Shown here piece by piece: positions 7,551-17,500 of a DNA stretch of 64,000 nucleotides (position 1 is the first letter of the stretch; every line of letters starts with the position of its first letter). The position numbers were made by a program, and so were the translations under genes. Origin of the DNA: Ignavibacteriales bacterium (GTDB lineage: Bacteria > Bacteroidota > Ignavibacteria > Ignavibacteriales > Ignavibacteriaceae); the NCBI GenBank assembly GCA_016700155.1, contig CP065001.1:1116001-1180000 (forward strand), given 5' to 3'. Below the pieces are notes generated by a model. The model was not told the origin of the DNA. It searched no databases and saw nothing but the letters and a program-made list of their open reading frames with translations.

Positions 7551-9257
7551 TTATTTTTTAACTAGAAAATTTCCGATCGCAAGATATTTTAATCCTGACT
7601 GATTAAAAACATTCAGCGCATCTTCCGGTGAACAGACAATGGGATAACCATGAAGATTGAATGAAGTATTCAACACTGCGCCTATGCCGGTTAACTTTTC
7701 AAAATGCTTAATAAGCTTATAGTAATCAGGATTCCAGCTTTCATAAACAACCTGCGGTCTTACAGTTTTATCGTACGGATGACTTGCCGCATAAATTTTA
7801 TCATGATCTATTTTTGAATCAAAACTCATAATCATATATGGATAGTCCATTTTCTTGGGGTTTACCACATAGTCATCCATTTTATCAGATAGTATTGAAG
7901 GCGCAAAGGGCATCCAGAAATCACGGTTCTTTATCATTTCATTAATTGTTTTTATCACATCTATCGATGCCGGGTGAGCCAGTATTGAACGGTTGCCAAG
8001 TGCTCTTGCACCAAACTCCATTCTGTTTTTGAATCTTGCAACAACTTCGTGATTTGATAAAAGTAAGGCTGCTTCGTTTTCTATATCAGTTGAACGGTGA
8101 AAATTATATTTACCTTCTTTTAATATCTTCTCAATGTATGCGTCCTTGTATTCCGGACCGAAGTATAAATTTGAAAGTACTTCAAGTTTTTGCGGGTTAC
8201 CTTTTAATTCACTCTGGTTGAAGTAAGTATAATAGCAAGCACCCATTGCATTTGTAGGATCGCCGCAGGATGGATAGACAAAAAGTTCACTTACTTCCGG
8301 AAGTTCAAGAATTTTTTTGTTCGCTTTAACATTTAGAAAAATTCCTCCGCTCAAGGCTACCTTGTTAATACCTGTTACTTTTATGCAATTTTTTACCCAC
8401 TCAGAAAGAAACTCTTCAAGAAATTCCTGTGCTGCACCGGCGATGTGATCGAACCTTGCCTGTTCGATCGATTTTTTAAAAAACGAATAGCTATACTGAG
8501 TATGCGGACATCCGTTTGTCCGTTGCCAGGTTATTCCTTTATCCACATCATTGAAACGGAAATATGAACGGAACTTTTCTAAAAGATGTTTATGCTTTGA
8601 TGAATGTGAATAAGGCGCTAATCCCATTACTTTATATTCATGTTCTTCAGGAACCATTCCCAGAAGGAATGTTATCATTGAGTAAAAGTATCCTAATGAT
8701 TCACTTACATTCACACTTGCAAGTCGTGTCATCATTCCGTTTTCACCAACTGAAACTGTTGCACAGAGACCATCACCTCCTCCGTCATTTGTAAGAACAA
8801 GTACTTTTTCATTTCGCCACCAGGGTGAAGCAAAATAAGCAGCGGAAGCGTGTGAAAGGTGATGGGCGACAAAAGAAATCTGCTCAATCCTGAAGCCGCA
8901 ATTCAAAGCCATATTGATTCGTTCTTTTGTCCGGCGTTTAACAACATAATTGTAAATGAATTTTCTTTTTGCCGCACGTTTTAACAAGGTACAAAATGAT
9001 GAAGACTCAAGGTATTCATTCATTAATTCTTCCCGGTTTTTGTAAGCCGGCATATGTTTACTGCTGAAAACAAATTTATCGATGTCAGACGGTTTTAAAT
9101 TGCATTGATCCAGAATGAACTTTAAAGAATTGGTAGGGAATGATGATTGATTTTTTATGTGAGTTAATCGCTCCTCTTCAATTGCGAATTCTATTTTACC
9201 ATTATTCAGCAGGCATGCGGAAGCATTATGTCCGTCATGAATACTAATGATTTTCAT
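7551..9257 (-). CDS. NodU/CmcH-family O-carbamoyltransferase
   Basis: The 568-residue length and both conserved ends match the carbamoyltransferase family (NodU, CmcH, TobZ), which transfers a carbamoyl group from carbamoyl phosphate through a carbamoyl-adenylate to a hydroxyl of a sugar or natural product. The N-terminal Kae1-like part begins with the typical HDGHNASACL and EEERLTHIK segments and has the metal-binding HHLSHASAAYF motif at 132-141. The C-terminal part has MEFGARALGNRS, the family hallmark with an alanine where proline is usual. In the cluster it most likely decorates a hydroxyl made by the ketoreductase or by the inserted monooxygenases. The 186 bp upstream contain three copies of GTATACC, so the gene may have its own promoter. 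Confidence 0.88.
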   Translation of the reverse strand: MKIISIHDGHNASACLLNNGKIEFAIEEERLTHIKNQSSFPTNSLKFILDQCNLKPSDIDKFVFSSKHMPAYKNREELMNEYLESSSFCTLLKRAAKRKFIYNYVVKRRTKERINMALNCGFRIEQISFVAHHLSHASAAYFASPWWRNEKVLVLTNDGGGDGLCATVSVGENGMMTRLASVNVSESLGYFYSMITFLLGMVPEEHEYKVMGLAPYSHSSKHKHLLEKFRSYFRFNDVDKGITWQRTNGCPHTQYSYSFFKKSIEQARFDHIAGAAQEFLEEFLSEWVKNCIKVTGINKVALSGGIFLNVKANKKILELPEVSELFVYPSCGDPTNAMGACYYTYFNQSELKGNPQKLEVLSNLYFGPEYKDAYIEKILKEGKYNFHRSTDIENEAALLLSNHEVVARFKNRMEFGARALGNRSILAHPASIDVIKTINEMIKNRDFWMPFAPSILSDKMDDYVVNPKKMDYPYMIMSFDSKIDHDKIYAASHPYDKTVRPQVVYESWNPDYYKLIKHFEKLTGIGAVLNTSFNLHGYPIVCSPEDALNVFNQSGLKYLAIGNFLVKK

Positions 9258-9273
9258 GATTTCTCCGAATGTA

Positions 9274-9405
9274 GTATACCCGTCTTCATAGAAGTGTTAG
9301 TCCCCGGCAGATATTTCCGATATTAATAATGAGTTTACTTTGTAAATGCTGTTTATATCCGTATACCAATTTAATGAATTATTGAATATGTATAAATCGT
9401 ATACC
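9274..9405 (-). promoter_or_regulatory. Three GTATACC repeats upstream of the carbamoyltransferase gene
   Basis: GTATACC occurs at 9274-9280, 9361-9367 and 9399-9405. The last two extend to CGTATACCA and share a nearby TATA-rich stretch, with a spacing of 38 bp. The core GTATAC is itself palindromic, as expected for a dimeric regulator's half-operator. All copies lie in the gap between the FemAB-like and carbamoyltransferase genes, upstream of the latter. No promoter elements can be assigned with confidence, so the regulatory role is inferred only from the clustering. Confidence 0.35.
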
Positions 9406-9443
9406 AGACAAATCTATTATTTTTGATGAATGGTCATTTATTA

Positions 9444-10484
9444 TTATCCCATATGCTTGTAAAAAATATCACCGATTTTTTTGAGCAGTGTTACCGGCAA
9501 ATGTTTAAAGATGGATTCTATTCCGTAAGCCGGGTGAATAATTTTTTTTATGAATACTTTTCTCCGGACGTCATACTTGAAATATGGGATTAAACGTTCT
9601 TCACAACCCCAGCCTAATTTGTAGTGTCGCAGTCCTGCCGCTGTCAAATCAGTTCTGCCAAAATCTAAATTTAAATGACCTGCTGCTTTGTAATATGTTA
9701 TTGCCTCCCACATAATCAAATTGTTAGCGCGCAAATGTTTATACTCCATATCCGATGCTCCAAATTTAAACAACGCCTTATTACCTATATGGAAGAACAT
9801 CGCCCCAGCTATGTATTTCCCGTTGTGAGATGCAAGCATTAATATCCCGGAATTTTTCTTTATGATACTCTCGTGAATCTGTCTGTAAAAGTTCAACGGT
9901 TGTGTAGGAAGTCCATGTCGTTTCCGGGTGATAGACATAAGCTCATAAAATATTTTAATTGAGTTGAAATCATCAGTAATATCAACCCTGACATTTTCCC
10001 TTATAGCTTTTTTGATATTTCTTTTTGTGTTCAGTGTCAGGGAATTAAAAATATCTTCAACAGATTTTCCAAGAGACAGGGAATGACCCAGTACATAATT
10101 GTAAATGTTTTTTTCCGGAAAGAAATTCTCACCTCCGCGAAATTCAATCGTCCTCCATTCATTCAAAATTCCTATCTCATAAATTTTACTCAGGAACGAT
10201 TCTGCGTCGAGTCCGATCTCATTTATTGGTTCACAGTGGTCACTAAAAGGCAGTGATATTGCGCGTCTGTGAGTAAATGAACTGTTTATCTCCATCAGTG
10301 GAAGAAGGAATTTTACTGTATTATCACTTTGTGATAAAATATAGAATGGCTTATATCGATAAGAATTGACAAGAACTTCAGCCCACATTGAAGTGTGGAA
10401 AAAAGAAAAATTATCCTTTGTTGTAAGTGATTCATTCCACGAAAAATCGTGTAATAGATTTACAATTGTTAGCTCTGACTCCAA
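9444..10484 (-). CDS. FemAB/GNAT-like acyl or aminoacyl transferase
   Basis: A 346-residue protein of the FemAB-like branch of the GNAT superfamily. Recognisable parts are the central segment SLTLNTKRNIKKA, the region with RKRHGLPTQP, and the C-terminal fold with AGAMFFHIGNKALFKFGASD followed by LNLDFGRT, which is typical of the second GNAT-like domain. FemAB relatives transfer amino acids or acyl groups to peptidoglycan precursors or other amines. Members of this branch are also common in exopolysaccharide loci. The start is TTG at 10484: AGGA lies six bases upstream, the overlapping ATG reads into an immediate stop, and the next in-frame methionine would remove 32 residues. It follows the terminal NRPS gene by 30 bp, so it is probably co-transcribed. 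Confidence 0.75.
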   Translation of the reverse strand: MESELTIVNLLHDFSWNESLTTKDNFSFFHTSMWAEVLVNSYRYKPFYILSQSDNTVKFLLPLMEINSSFTHRRAISLPFSDHCEPINEIGLDAESFLSKIYEIGILNEWRTIEFRGGENFFPEKNIYNYVLGHSLSLGKSVEDIFNSLTLNTKRNIKKAIRENVRVDITDDFNSIKIFYELMSITRKRHGLPTQPLNFYRQIHESIIKKNSGILMLASHNGKYIAGAMFFHIGNKALFKFGASDMEYKHLRANNLIMWEAITYYKAAGHLNLDFGRTDLTAAGLRHYKLGWGCEERLIPYFKYDVRRKVFIKKIIHPAYGIESIFKHLPVTLLKKIGDIFYKHMG

Positions 10485-10514
10485 ATCATTTCCTGAAACG
10501 AACCGTGAACTGAC

Positions 10515-13500
10515 TTATTTATTTTGTGCAGCTTTATCCATATCGGCTTTTAATTGTGCTGCAAGCAGCTGTACATAGGGTTCTACCAGCATACCTCTTG
10601 GATAAATAGGGAGAGTAGTAATATCAACTCCCTCTGCTGCCAGATTTCCCCAACCGAATTTTTCATCTGTATAACCGGTAAAATCTTTTTTGGGTTTGTA
10701 CAATTTAATTTTACCCGGATAAAGCCTGGGCTCATAATCAGCCTGTGCTTTATCATTAATCTTATCTATCTGTAGGTGATGATATTTTAAAACTTCATCC
10801 GGTCGGAATTTACCCGCGATTTTATTTTTAAAAAGTCCCCACTTCATCTTTATACGGTTTAGTTCGATTGTGAACTTTTCAAATAGAAACTTTTTCCTTT
10901 CGCCGGACCTGATCGAATAAGCATTCTGAAAATGAAATACTACATTCTCAATAGTGCTGTAGTATTTCTGAAAGGGCGGTAACTGGTTACAGTTAGATTT
11001 GATGTTATATGTTTCAAGCATTCCCAGGAAGGCAATTTCGTCACCATTAGATTTCAATTGCTGAGCCATCTCAAAAGCTATGGCACCGCCAAGACAATAA
11101 CCGGCGAGGTAATATGGTCCATCAGGCTGAAGTGATTTTATCTCATTGATATAGTCGGCAGCCATCTCTTCAAATTTTGTATGCATATCATATTGACCAT
11201 CGAGTCCTCTCGATTGCAAGCCATAGACCGGCTGATCCTTGCCCAACTGATTTGCGAGTTCCCGGTATAACAATACATTGCCTTCAGCACCGTGCACTAA
11301 ATACAGCGGCGGTTTTGTTCCGTTAGGTTGAATAGGAACTAAGGATGACCACAATTTTTTATGGTCTTTTTCTTTTATGATGTTTGCTAACAGTTCAATT
11401 GTAGGAGCCTGGAATAGTATCGCAAGCGGTATGTTAACTCCGAATATCTTTTCTATATTCGCGAACAGTTGTGCGGCTAACAGAGAATGTCCGCCAAGTT
11501 CAAAAAAATTATCCTTAATCCCGATCGGTTTTACCTTAAGCATCTTTTCCCAAAGTGCAGTTAGCTGAATTTCAATTTCATCTCTCGGTCCGTTGAATTC
11601 ACCTGTCGATTCAGTCTTAGAGGCGGAAGGTTCAGGTAAAGCCTTTCGGTCAATCTTTCCGTTTGGAGTTAAAGGAAATTCTGATAAAAATTCATAGTGC
11701 GCCGGAATCATATATTCAGGAAGACTGATGCGGAGAAAATCCCTTAAATCATTTGTTACGGGGTTCCTACCGTTTGTTGGAATTAAATATGCAACTATCC
11801 GTGTATCACCTGAAACCGGTTGAAAAACTGTCACAACCGCTTGTTTTATTTCCGGGTGATTTCCCAAAGCAGATTCAATTTCACCAAGTTCTATTCTGAA
11901 TCCTCTTACTTTCACCTGGTGGTCAAGTCTTCCAAGAAATTCTATAAACCCGTCACTTCTCCATCTGACCAGATCACCAGTTTTATATATTCTGGACTCA
12001 CCATTGGTGAAGGGATTTTTAATAAATTTTTCATTCGTTAGTTCAGGACGATTTAAATATCCGCGGGCAAGTCCATCTCCTCCAATATGTAACTCACCGG
12101 CAACACCTATTGGAACGGGTTGATTGTTTTTATCCAGAATATAAAACTGCGTATTGGCAATTGGTTTACCAATTAATACAGGTCCGTTTTCATTATCAAT
12201 CTTTTTTACTGCTGACCAGATTGTGGTTTCAGTCGGACCATACATATTCCAGAGTAGCTTTTCTCTTTTTATTAAGTCACTCGCGAGTTCTGCCGGCAAC
12301 GCCTCGCCGCCGCAAAGAATTTTTATGCCCAACTGTTTATCCCAGTTTGCTGCGAGCATCAATCGCCATGTAGATGGAGTAGCCTGCATTACTGTAACAG
12401 ATTTTGTTTTGATCAAATTAATTAATGCTTTACCATCAAGAGATGTTTCTTTCGGCACCAACAAAACTTTTGCGCCTGCAATGAGTGGTAAATAAATTTC
12501 CAGACCAGCGATATCGAATGAAAGAGTTGTTACCGACAAGAGCACATCAGTGTTTGTCAATCCCGGTTCTTTTAGCATTGAAACCAAAAAATTAACAACA
12601 GCTCTTTGTTCTATTTGAACTCCTTTGGGCTTTCCTGTTGAGCCTGATGTATAGATGACATACGCCAGGTTTGATGAATTACTCTTAACTGATGGATTCG
12701 TTTTTTCTTTTTCCTGGATTTTCCGTTTCTCAGTATCAATTAAAATTTCTTTACCCTTAAATCCGGCAAAGCTGCCTGATAAACTATTCTGTGTTACAAG
12801 TGTTTGAATACCCGCATCCTCTAACATATAAGCCAGTCTGTCCTGCGGAAATAATGGATCCATTGGTACATAAGCGCCGCCGGCTTTCATGATACCCAGA
12901 AGAGCAACAACCATTTCAATTGAACGTTCGAGATAAATTCCAACCAATGATTCCTGTTTAACGCCGTGTTCAGCCAGATAAAATGCCAGTTGATTAGCTC
13001 TTTCATTTAGCTCTTTATAGCTTATCGTTTCTTCTCTGAACTCAACAGCAGTTTTATCCGGATATTGTTCAGCAATATTTTCAAAAAGCTGATGAATGGT
13101 TTTGTCGGAAGGATATTCAAAAGAAGTTTCGTTCCAGCTTTTCAATGTCAATTCTTTTTCATCCGCAGAAAGTACTGTCAGTTTTGCAACGCTTGTTTCA
13201 GGATTGTTAACTATACCCCGCAGAAGCGTACTGAAATTACTGAACATTCTGTCGATCGTAGATTCTTCAAACAAATCAGTATTGTATTCAAACAGACCGG
13301 AAATACCTTCTTCATCATCCCACATCCAAAGTGTGCAATCAAATTTTGATGTTCCGCTGTGAACTTCGAAGGACTCACATTCTAATCCCTCAAGGTATAA
13401 TTTCATTGGAGGATCCTGGAACATAAAACTTACCTGGAATAGCGGATTGAAACTCCCATCTCGCATCGGGTGAAGTTGTTCAACTATTTGTTCGAATGAT

Positions 13501-14534
13501 ACTTCCTGGTTAGAATGAGCTCCGAGAGTAACATCCCGAACTTTATCCAGCACCTGTTTGAATGAATCAGTTTCAGAAAAAGAAGTCCTTAATGGAAGTG
13601 TATTCATACAGCATCCCATCACTTCTTCAAGTCCGGGTTGATTCCGGTTGGCAAACGGGCATCCAACCGTAATATCGGTTTTATTTGTATACCTGTGAAA
13701 AAGAATTTTAAAAGTTGTAAGCAGAACTACAAAAAGAGATTTTTTCTCGCGCCGGCTGAACTCACGGATTTGTTCACTCAGTTCTTTACTGAATTTTACT
13801 TTTCTTTCCGCACCAACAAATGTTTGTCTTGAAGGACGTTGCCTGTCAGTAGGTAAATCCAAAAACTGAAGCTGACCTTCAAGCTGCGACTTCCAGTACG
13901 CAAGTTTTTCATTCACAGCAGCAATTTGTGCTTCTTCTCTCTGCCAGATGACCATATCTGCATATTGAATTGACGGCTCAGGAAGTGAGTGGTTACGGTT
14001 ATTGATTTTAGCTTTATAGATTTCCGTTAATTCATTTGTGAAAGCCAGAACCGAGGTGTGATCAAGAATGATATGATGAAAATTAAAAAGCAGGATTGAT
14101 TCATCATCTTCAGTCAAAATTATTCCTGATTTGATCAGCGGACCTGTAAATAAATTGAAAGGAGCTATTGTATGATTTTTTATTATTTGATCAGCGAGTA
14201 ATTTCTTGTCAGTTTTTTCTCTTAGATCATGAACTTTTAATGGTAAAAATAATTCAGATGCGATGTACTGCTGAAGTGCTCCTTCAGCAAGCGCAAAAGT
14301 TGTGCGGAATGTTTCATGGCGATGTATTATCTCGTTAATGCTTTGCTCAAGTGCACTAATGTTTACTTTACCTTTCAGTTTAAAAGCAAACGGAATATTA
14401 TACACAGCGCTATCCGGATCCACCATATGCAGAAACCACAACTGCTGCTGTGCATATGATGCCGGGAATGCATAAACTTCATTTGTCGGAGTAACTTGAT
14501 TATGATCGGTCAAAATATCCTCAGTTCGATTCAC
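10515..14534 (-). CDS. Terminal NRPS module C-A-T-TE
   Basis: The 1339 residues divide into a condensation domain (about 20-450; active motif HHIILDH at 153-159, with His159 replacing the usual glycine), an adenylation domain (about 475-970; YTSGSTGKPKG at 628-638, YGPTE at 765-769), a carrier domain (about 980-1055; Ser1017 in GGHSLL) and a thioesterase (about 1075-1335). By hand alignment the pocket residues are D674 I675 L678 Q717 L740 G742 M764 I772 W773 K960, a glycine-type code. The thioesterase nucleophile elbow is GYCLGG at 1145-1150, so Cys1147 replaces the usual serine. The start is GTG, with no upstream ATG in frame. It should add the last residue to the polyketide-extended chain from the upstream PKS and release it. 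Confidence 0.93.
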   Translation of the reverse strand: MNRTEDILTDHNQVTPTNEVYAFPASYAQQQLWFLHMVDPDSAVYNIPFAFKLKGKVNISALEQSINEIIHRHETFRTTFALAEGALQQYIASELFLPLKVHDLREKTDKKLLADQIIKNHTIAPFNLFTGPLIKSGIILTEDDESILLFNFHHIILDHTSVLAFTNELTEIYKAKINNRNHSLPEPSIQYADMVIWQREEAQIAAVNEKLAYWKSQLEGQLQFLDLPTDRQRPSRQTFVGAERKVKFSKELSEQIREFSRREKKSLFVVLLTTFKILFHRYTNKTDITVGCPFANRNQPGLEEVMGCCMNTLPLRTSFSETDSFKQVLDKVRDVTLGAHSNQEVSFEQIVEQLHPMRDGSFNPLFQVSFMFQDPPMKLYLEGLECESFEVHSGTSKFDCTLWMWDDEEGISGLFEYNTDLFEESTIDRMFSNFSTLLRGIVNNPETSVAKLTVLSADEKELTLKSWNETSFEYPSDKTIHQLFENIAEQYPDKTAVEFREETISYKELNERANQLAFYLAEHGVKQESLVGIYLERSIEMVVALLGIMKAGGAYVPMDPLFPQDRLAYMLEDAGIQTLVTQNSLSGSFAGFKGKEILIDTEKRKIQEKEKTNPSVKSNSSNLAYVIYTSGSTGKPKGVQIEQRAVVNFLVSMLKEPGLTNTDVLLSVTTLSFDIAGLEIYLPLIAGAKVLLVPKETSLDGKALINLIKTKSVTVMQATPSTWRLMLAANWDKQLGIKILCGGEALPAELASDLIKREKLLWNMYGPTETTIWSAVKKIDNENGPVLIGKPIANTQFYILDKNNQPVPIGVAGELHIGGDGLARGYLNRPELTNEKFIKNPFTNGESRIYKTGDLVRWRSDGFIEFLGRLDHQVKVRGFRIELGEIESALGNHPEIKQAVVTVFQPVSGDTRIVAYLIPTNGRNPVTNDLRDFLRISLPEYMIPAHYEFLSEFPLTPNGKIDRKALPEPSASKTESTGEFNGPRDEIEIQLTALWEKMLKVKPIGIKDNFFELGGHSLLAAQLFANIEKIFGVNIPLAILFQAPTIELLANIIKEKDHKKLWSSLVPIQPNGTKPPLYLVHGAEGNVLLYRELANQLGKDQPVYGLQSRGLDGQYDMHTKFEEMAADYINEIKSLQPDGPYYLAGYCLGGAIAFEMAQQLKSNGDEIAFLGMLETYNIKSNCNQLPPFQKYYSTIENVVFHFQNAYSIRSGERKKFLFEKFTIELNRIKMKWGLFKNKIAGKFRPDEVLKYHHLQIDKINDKAQADYEPRLYPGKIKLYKPKKDFTGYTDEKFGWGNLAAEGVDITTLPIYPRGMLVEPYVQLLAAQLKADMDKAAQNK

Positions 14535-14588
14535 AAGTTATTATAATTTGAAAGATTAATATTTTCACACAGTTAAAATATAATGAAC

Positions 14589-17500
14589 TTATTTAACCCG
14601 ATACGCCTGTCTGGAGACAGAAGAAATTACCGTAACAGGTTTATCAGATTTTGATTCACTTGCTTTGTTAACTTCCCGGGCGAATGCTGCTATAGTCGGT
14701 ACTTCAAACAGGTTACCCAGTGAAAGATCTATTGAAAACTTTTTTCTTACTTTCATTACTATTCTTGTAAGTAATAACGAATGTCCACCAAGTTCAAGAA
14801 AATCATCGTTAATTCCTATCATATCAACGCCTAATACTTCCTGCCATACCTCTGCAATTGTCTTTTCAACGTCCGTTGATGGCGGAATATATTCAGTAGA
14901 AAGATTTGGTCTGGAAGATTCACCTGTAGTTGCAGAATCAGCAGTTGTTGTCTTATTTCTATCCGATCGGATCATGTTGTCGAACAGTGCATGAAGATTT
15001 TGTGATACAACAATATACTGTGGCAATGAGGGATTATCCGCGATCATGGAGAAGACCTCTGCACCTTCACCCGGAAGTATACCTTCACGCTGTCCAAGCT
15101 GCAAAATGTTATTACTCATTGCTTTTGGATTTACAGGATTATGTACACCTTCAATACGTTCAGTGTGACCGGATTTTTGTTTTGATTCTGATAATTTATC
15201 ATCTCGGTTAATTTTTTTCATCACAAAGTCTTTAACTTCAATCAAAACGCTTCCTGATTCGTCAGCGATAGTGATATCAAACACCAGAGAATTTAGATTA
15301 TTGTTTTCCGAAGGTAGATATTTTATATGACTATAAAACGATTGAGGCAGATCATTGTAAACAACAACCTTTGAGTATGAAAAGGGGAGATAAAAATCTT
15401 TATCCGGATCAAAGCCCGCTAGTGATTGAGCACAGCCTGTTGCCGTGTCCATCAATGCAGGATGCATTCTGAAATCGGATATTTCGGATTTAAACTCCGT
15501 TGGGATCTGAATTTTAGCAATTGCCTCGTTAGTACCATATCTTAATTCAACAAGATTTTTCCAGCGGGCACCAAAATTCATGTGCGGATGATTAATTTTT
15601 TTATCTTGTATCGGGATTACTTTACCGCAGTTCGAAATTATTTTCTCTAACTTAATTTTTTCACTGTTTGCACGCTTAACAGTGCTTATGAATCCACGTA
15701 CATTTTCCTCCCAGCCTGATCCGGCTGAAACAGGTTTTGACAGAACTGTAAATTCATATTCGTCATCAACTTTGTTGAGTTTTATTTTTAACTCCTTCGT
15801 TTCATCCTGCTTTAAAAGTACTGGTGAAAGAAAGAATGTATCTTTAATTTGATCAACCGAATCTGCTTTACCGTTTTTAACGGAAGCCAACGCTAACTCC
15901 AGGTAACCTGTTCCGGGAATTATATAATCGCCTTGTTTGGTCTGATGTTCATTAAGTATCCAGAAATTTTCGGGCTGCAGCAGGTTTGTAAATTCCAATT
16001 CATCGGGATTATTTATTGAATTAATACCAAGCAAAGGATGCTCTGATTTTTTTCCGCTGACAGGCTCTTCGATTATTCCAAGACTTTGGGCAATTCTTGC
16101 GGCCATACCGACTTCCTGCCACTGTCCCCAATTAATTGAAATAAATCTTGTCCCTTCTGAATCCTTTTTTGCCTGCGCAAGAGCGTCAAGAAAACAATTG
16201 GCTGAGGTATAATCAACCTGACCAGTCGGTCCCAGAATTGCACTTGCTGATGAGAACATAATTATAAATTCAGGGTTGTATTTTTCAGCTAATTCTGCTA
16301 ACAATAAAGTTCCGTGTACTTTTGGTGCTAAAACTTTATGCGCATCTTCCTTTTTCTTGAACAGGATAACACCGTCATCAATTGTACCGGCGGAATGAAT
16401 AACACCATTAATTTTTCCAAAATTATTTTTAACTGATTCGAATAATTTTTCCAATTGAACCGTATCAGTAATATCAGCTGAAACATATTGTATCTCAGCT
16501 CCAAAATTCTGGATCTCAATCAGTTTATGAATAGTATCTCTAAGTCTTAGATTCTGTTTTTCCGATACAATTATTTTTCCCCATTCCTCCGAAGGCGGAA
16601 GCTGCTGCCTTGAGACAAGCACTAAACGCGCATGATATTTTTTTGCAATATCCTTTGCCAGGGTAAGGGATATGCCTCCAAGTCCGCCTGTTAAAATATA
16701 AACCCCGCCATCTTTAAATAGCGGTTTTTGCTTTTCAATACTATTTATGTTCAGTTTCTCAAAGGTCTGCACGAGTCGGTTACCATCTCTGTAAGCAATG
16801 GTGCTATCCTTAAACTCTCTGTTGAACTCAGATAAAATTCTTTCAATTGTTGTTTCAACCGGTGTATTATTCTCAATATCAATTGCTGAACATTCGATGT
16901 CAGGAAATTCTTTTGGAATAACTTTTACGGGACCAAGATTAACTGACCGAATATATGAGTTTATCTTTTCTGTTCCTGTTTTATGAACAGAATCAGTTAC
17001 TGAAATGATTTTAATCTTCTTTTGCAAATCCTCATTGCCAAGTGCTTGGGCAAGAAATAACAGGCTGTAAAAATTGAAATCAATTTCATGATTTATTTGT
17101 TTGGTAATTTTATCATTGCTTTCCGTAGTACCCCATGCGTGTAATACAAAATCAGGAAGCATATTAGTTTTGGACAGATTCTCTATCAACAAAATAAAAT
17201 CATCGTGACTTCCCGCATTTAGTGAGTAAGATACTTCGTTGTGTTTAATGAAACTTTCACCGTGTTTTACAGTAATCACATGTTGATTGAGTTCAGAAAG
17301 CCTGCTATTCAGTTTTACCGATAAATCATTTTCAGAGATTAATAACAACCATGATTTTTTTGTATTCTTAAATTCAGATTCGTTAAAAGCAGCGAATTCC
17401 GATTTCTTCCAGACGGGTTTTGAAAACCAGTCAGACAGGTTTGTGATTTTTTTCAATGGATCAGAGTCTTCTATCATTCTGCCTGAACTCTTACCTGGCT

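Noticed and set aside
12154..12495. Plus-strand open frame of 113 codons inside the terminal NRPS gene
   Set aside because: It is antisense to the conserved core of the adenylation domain, so it is a shadow of that gene.
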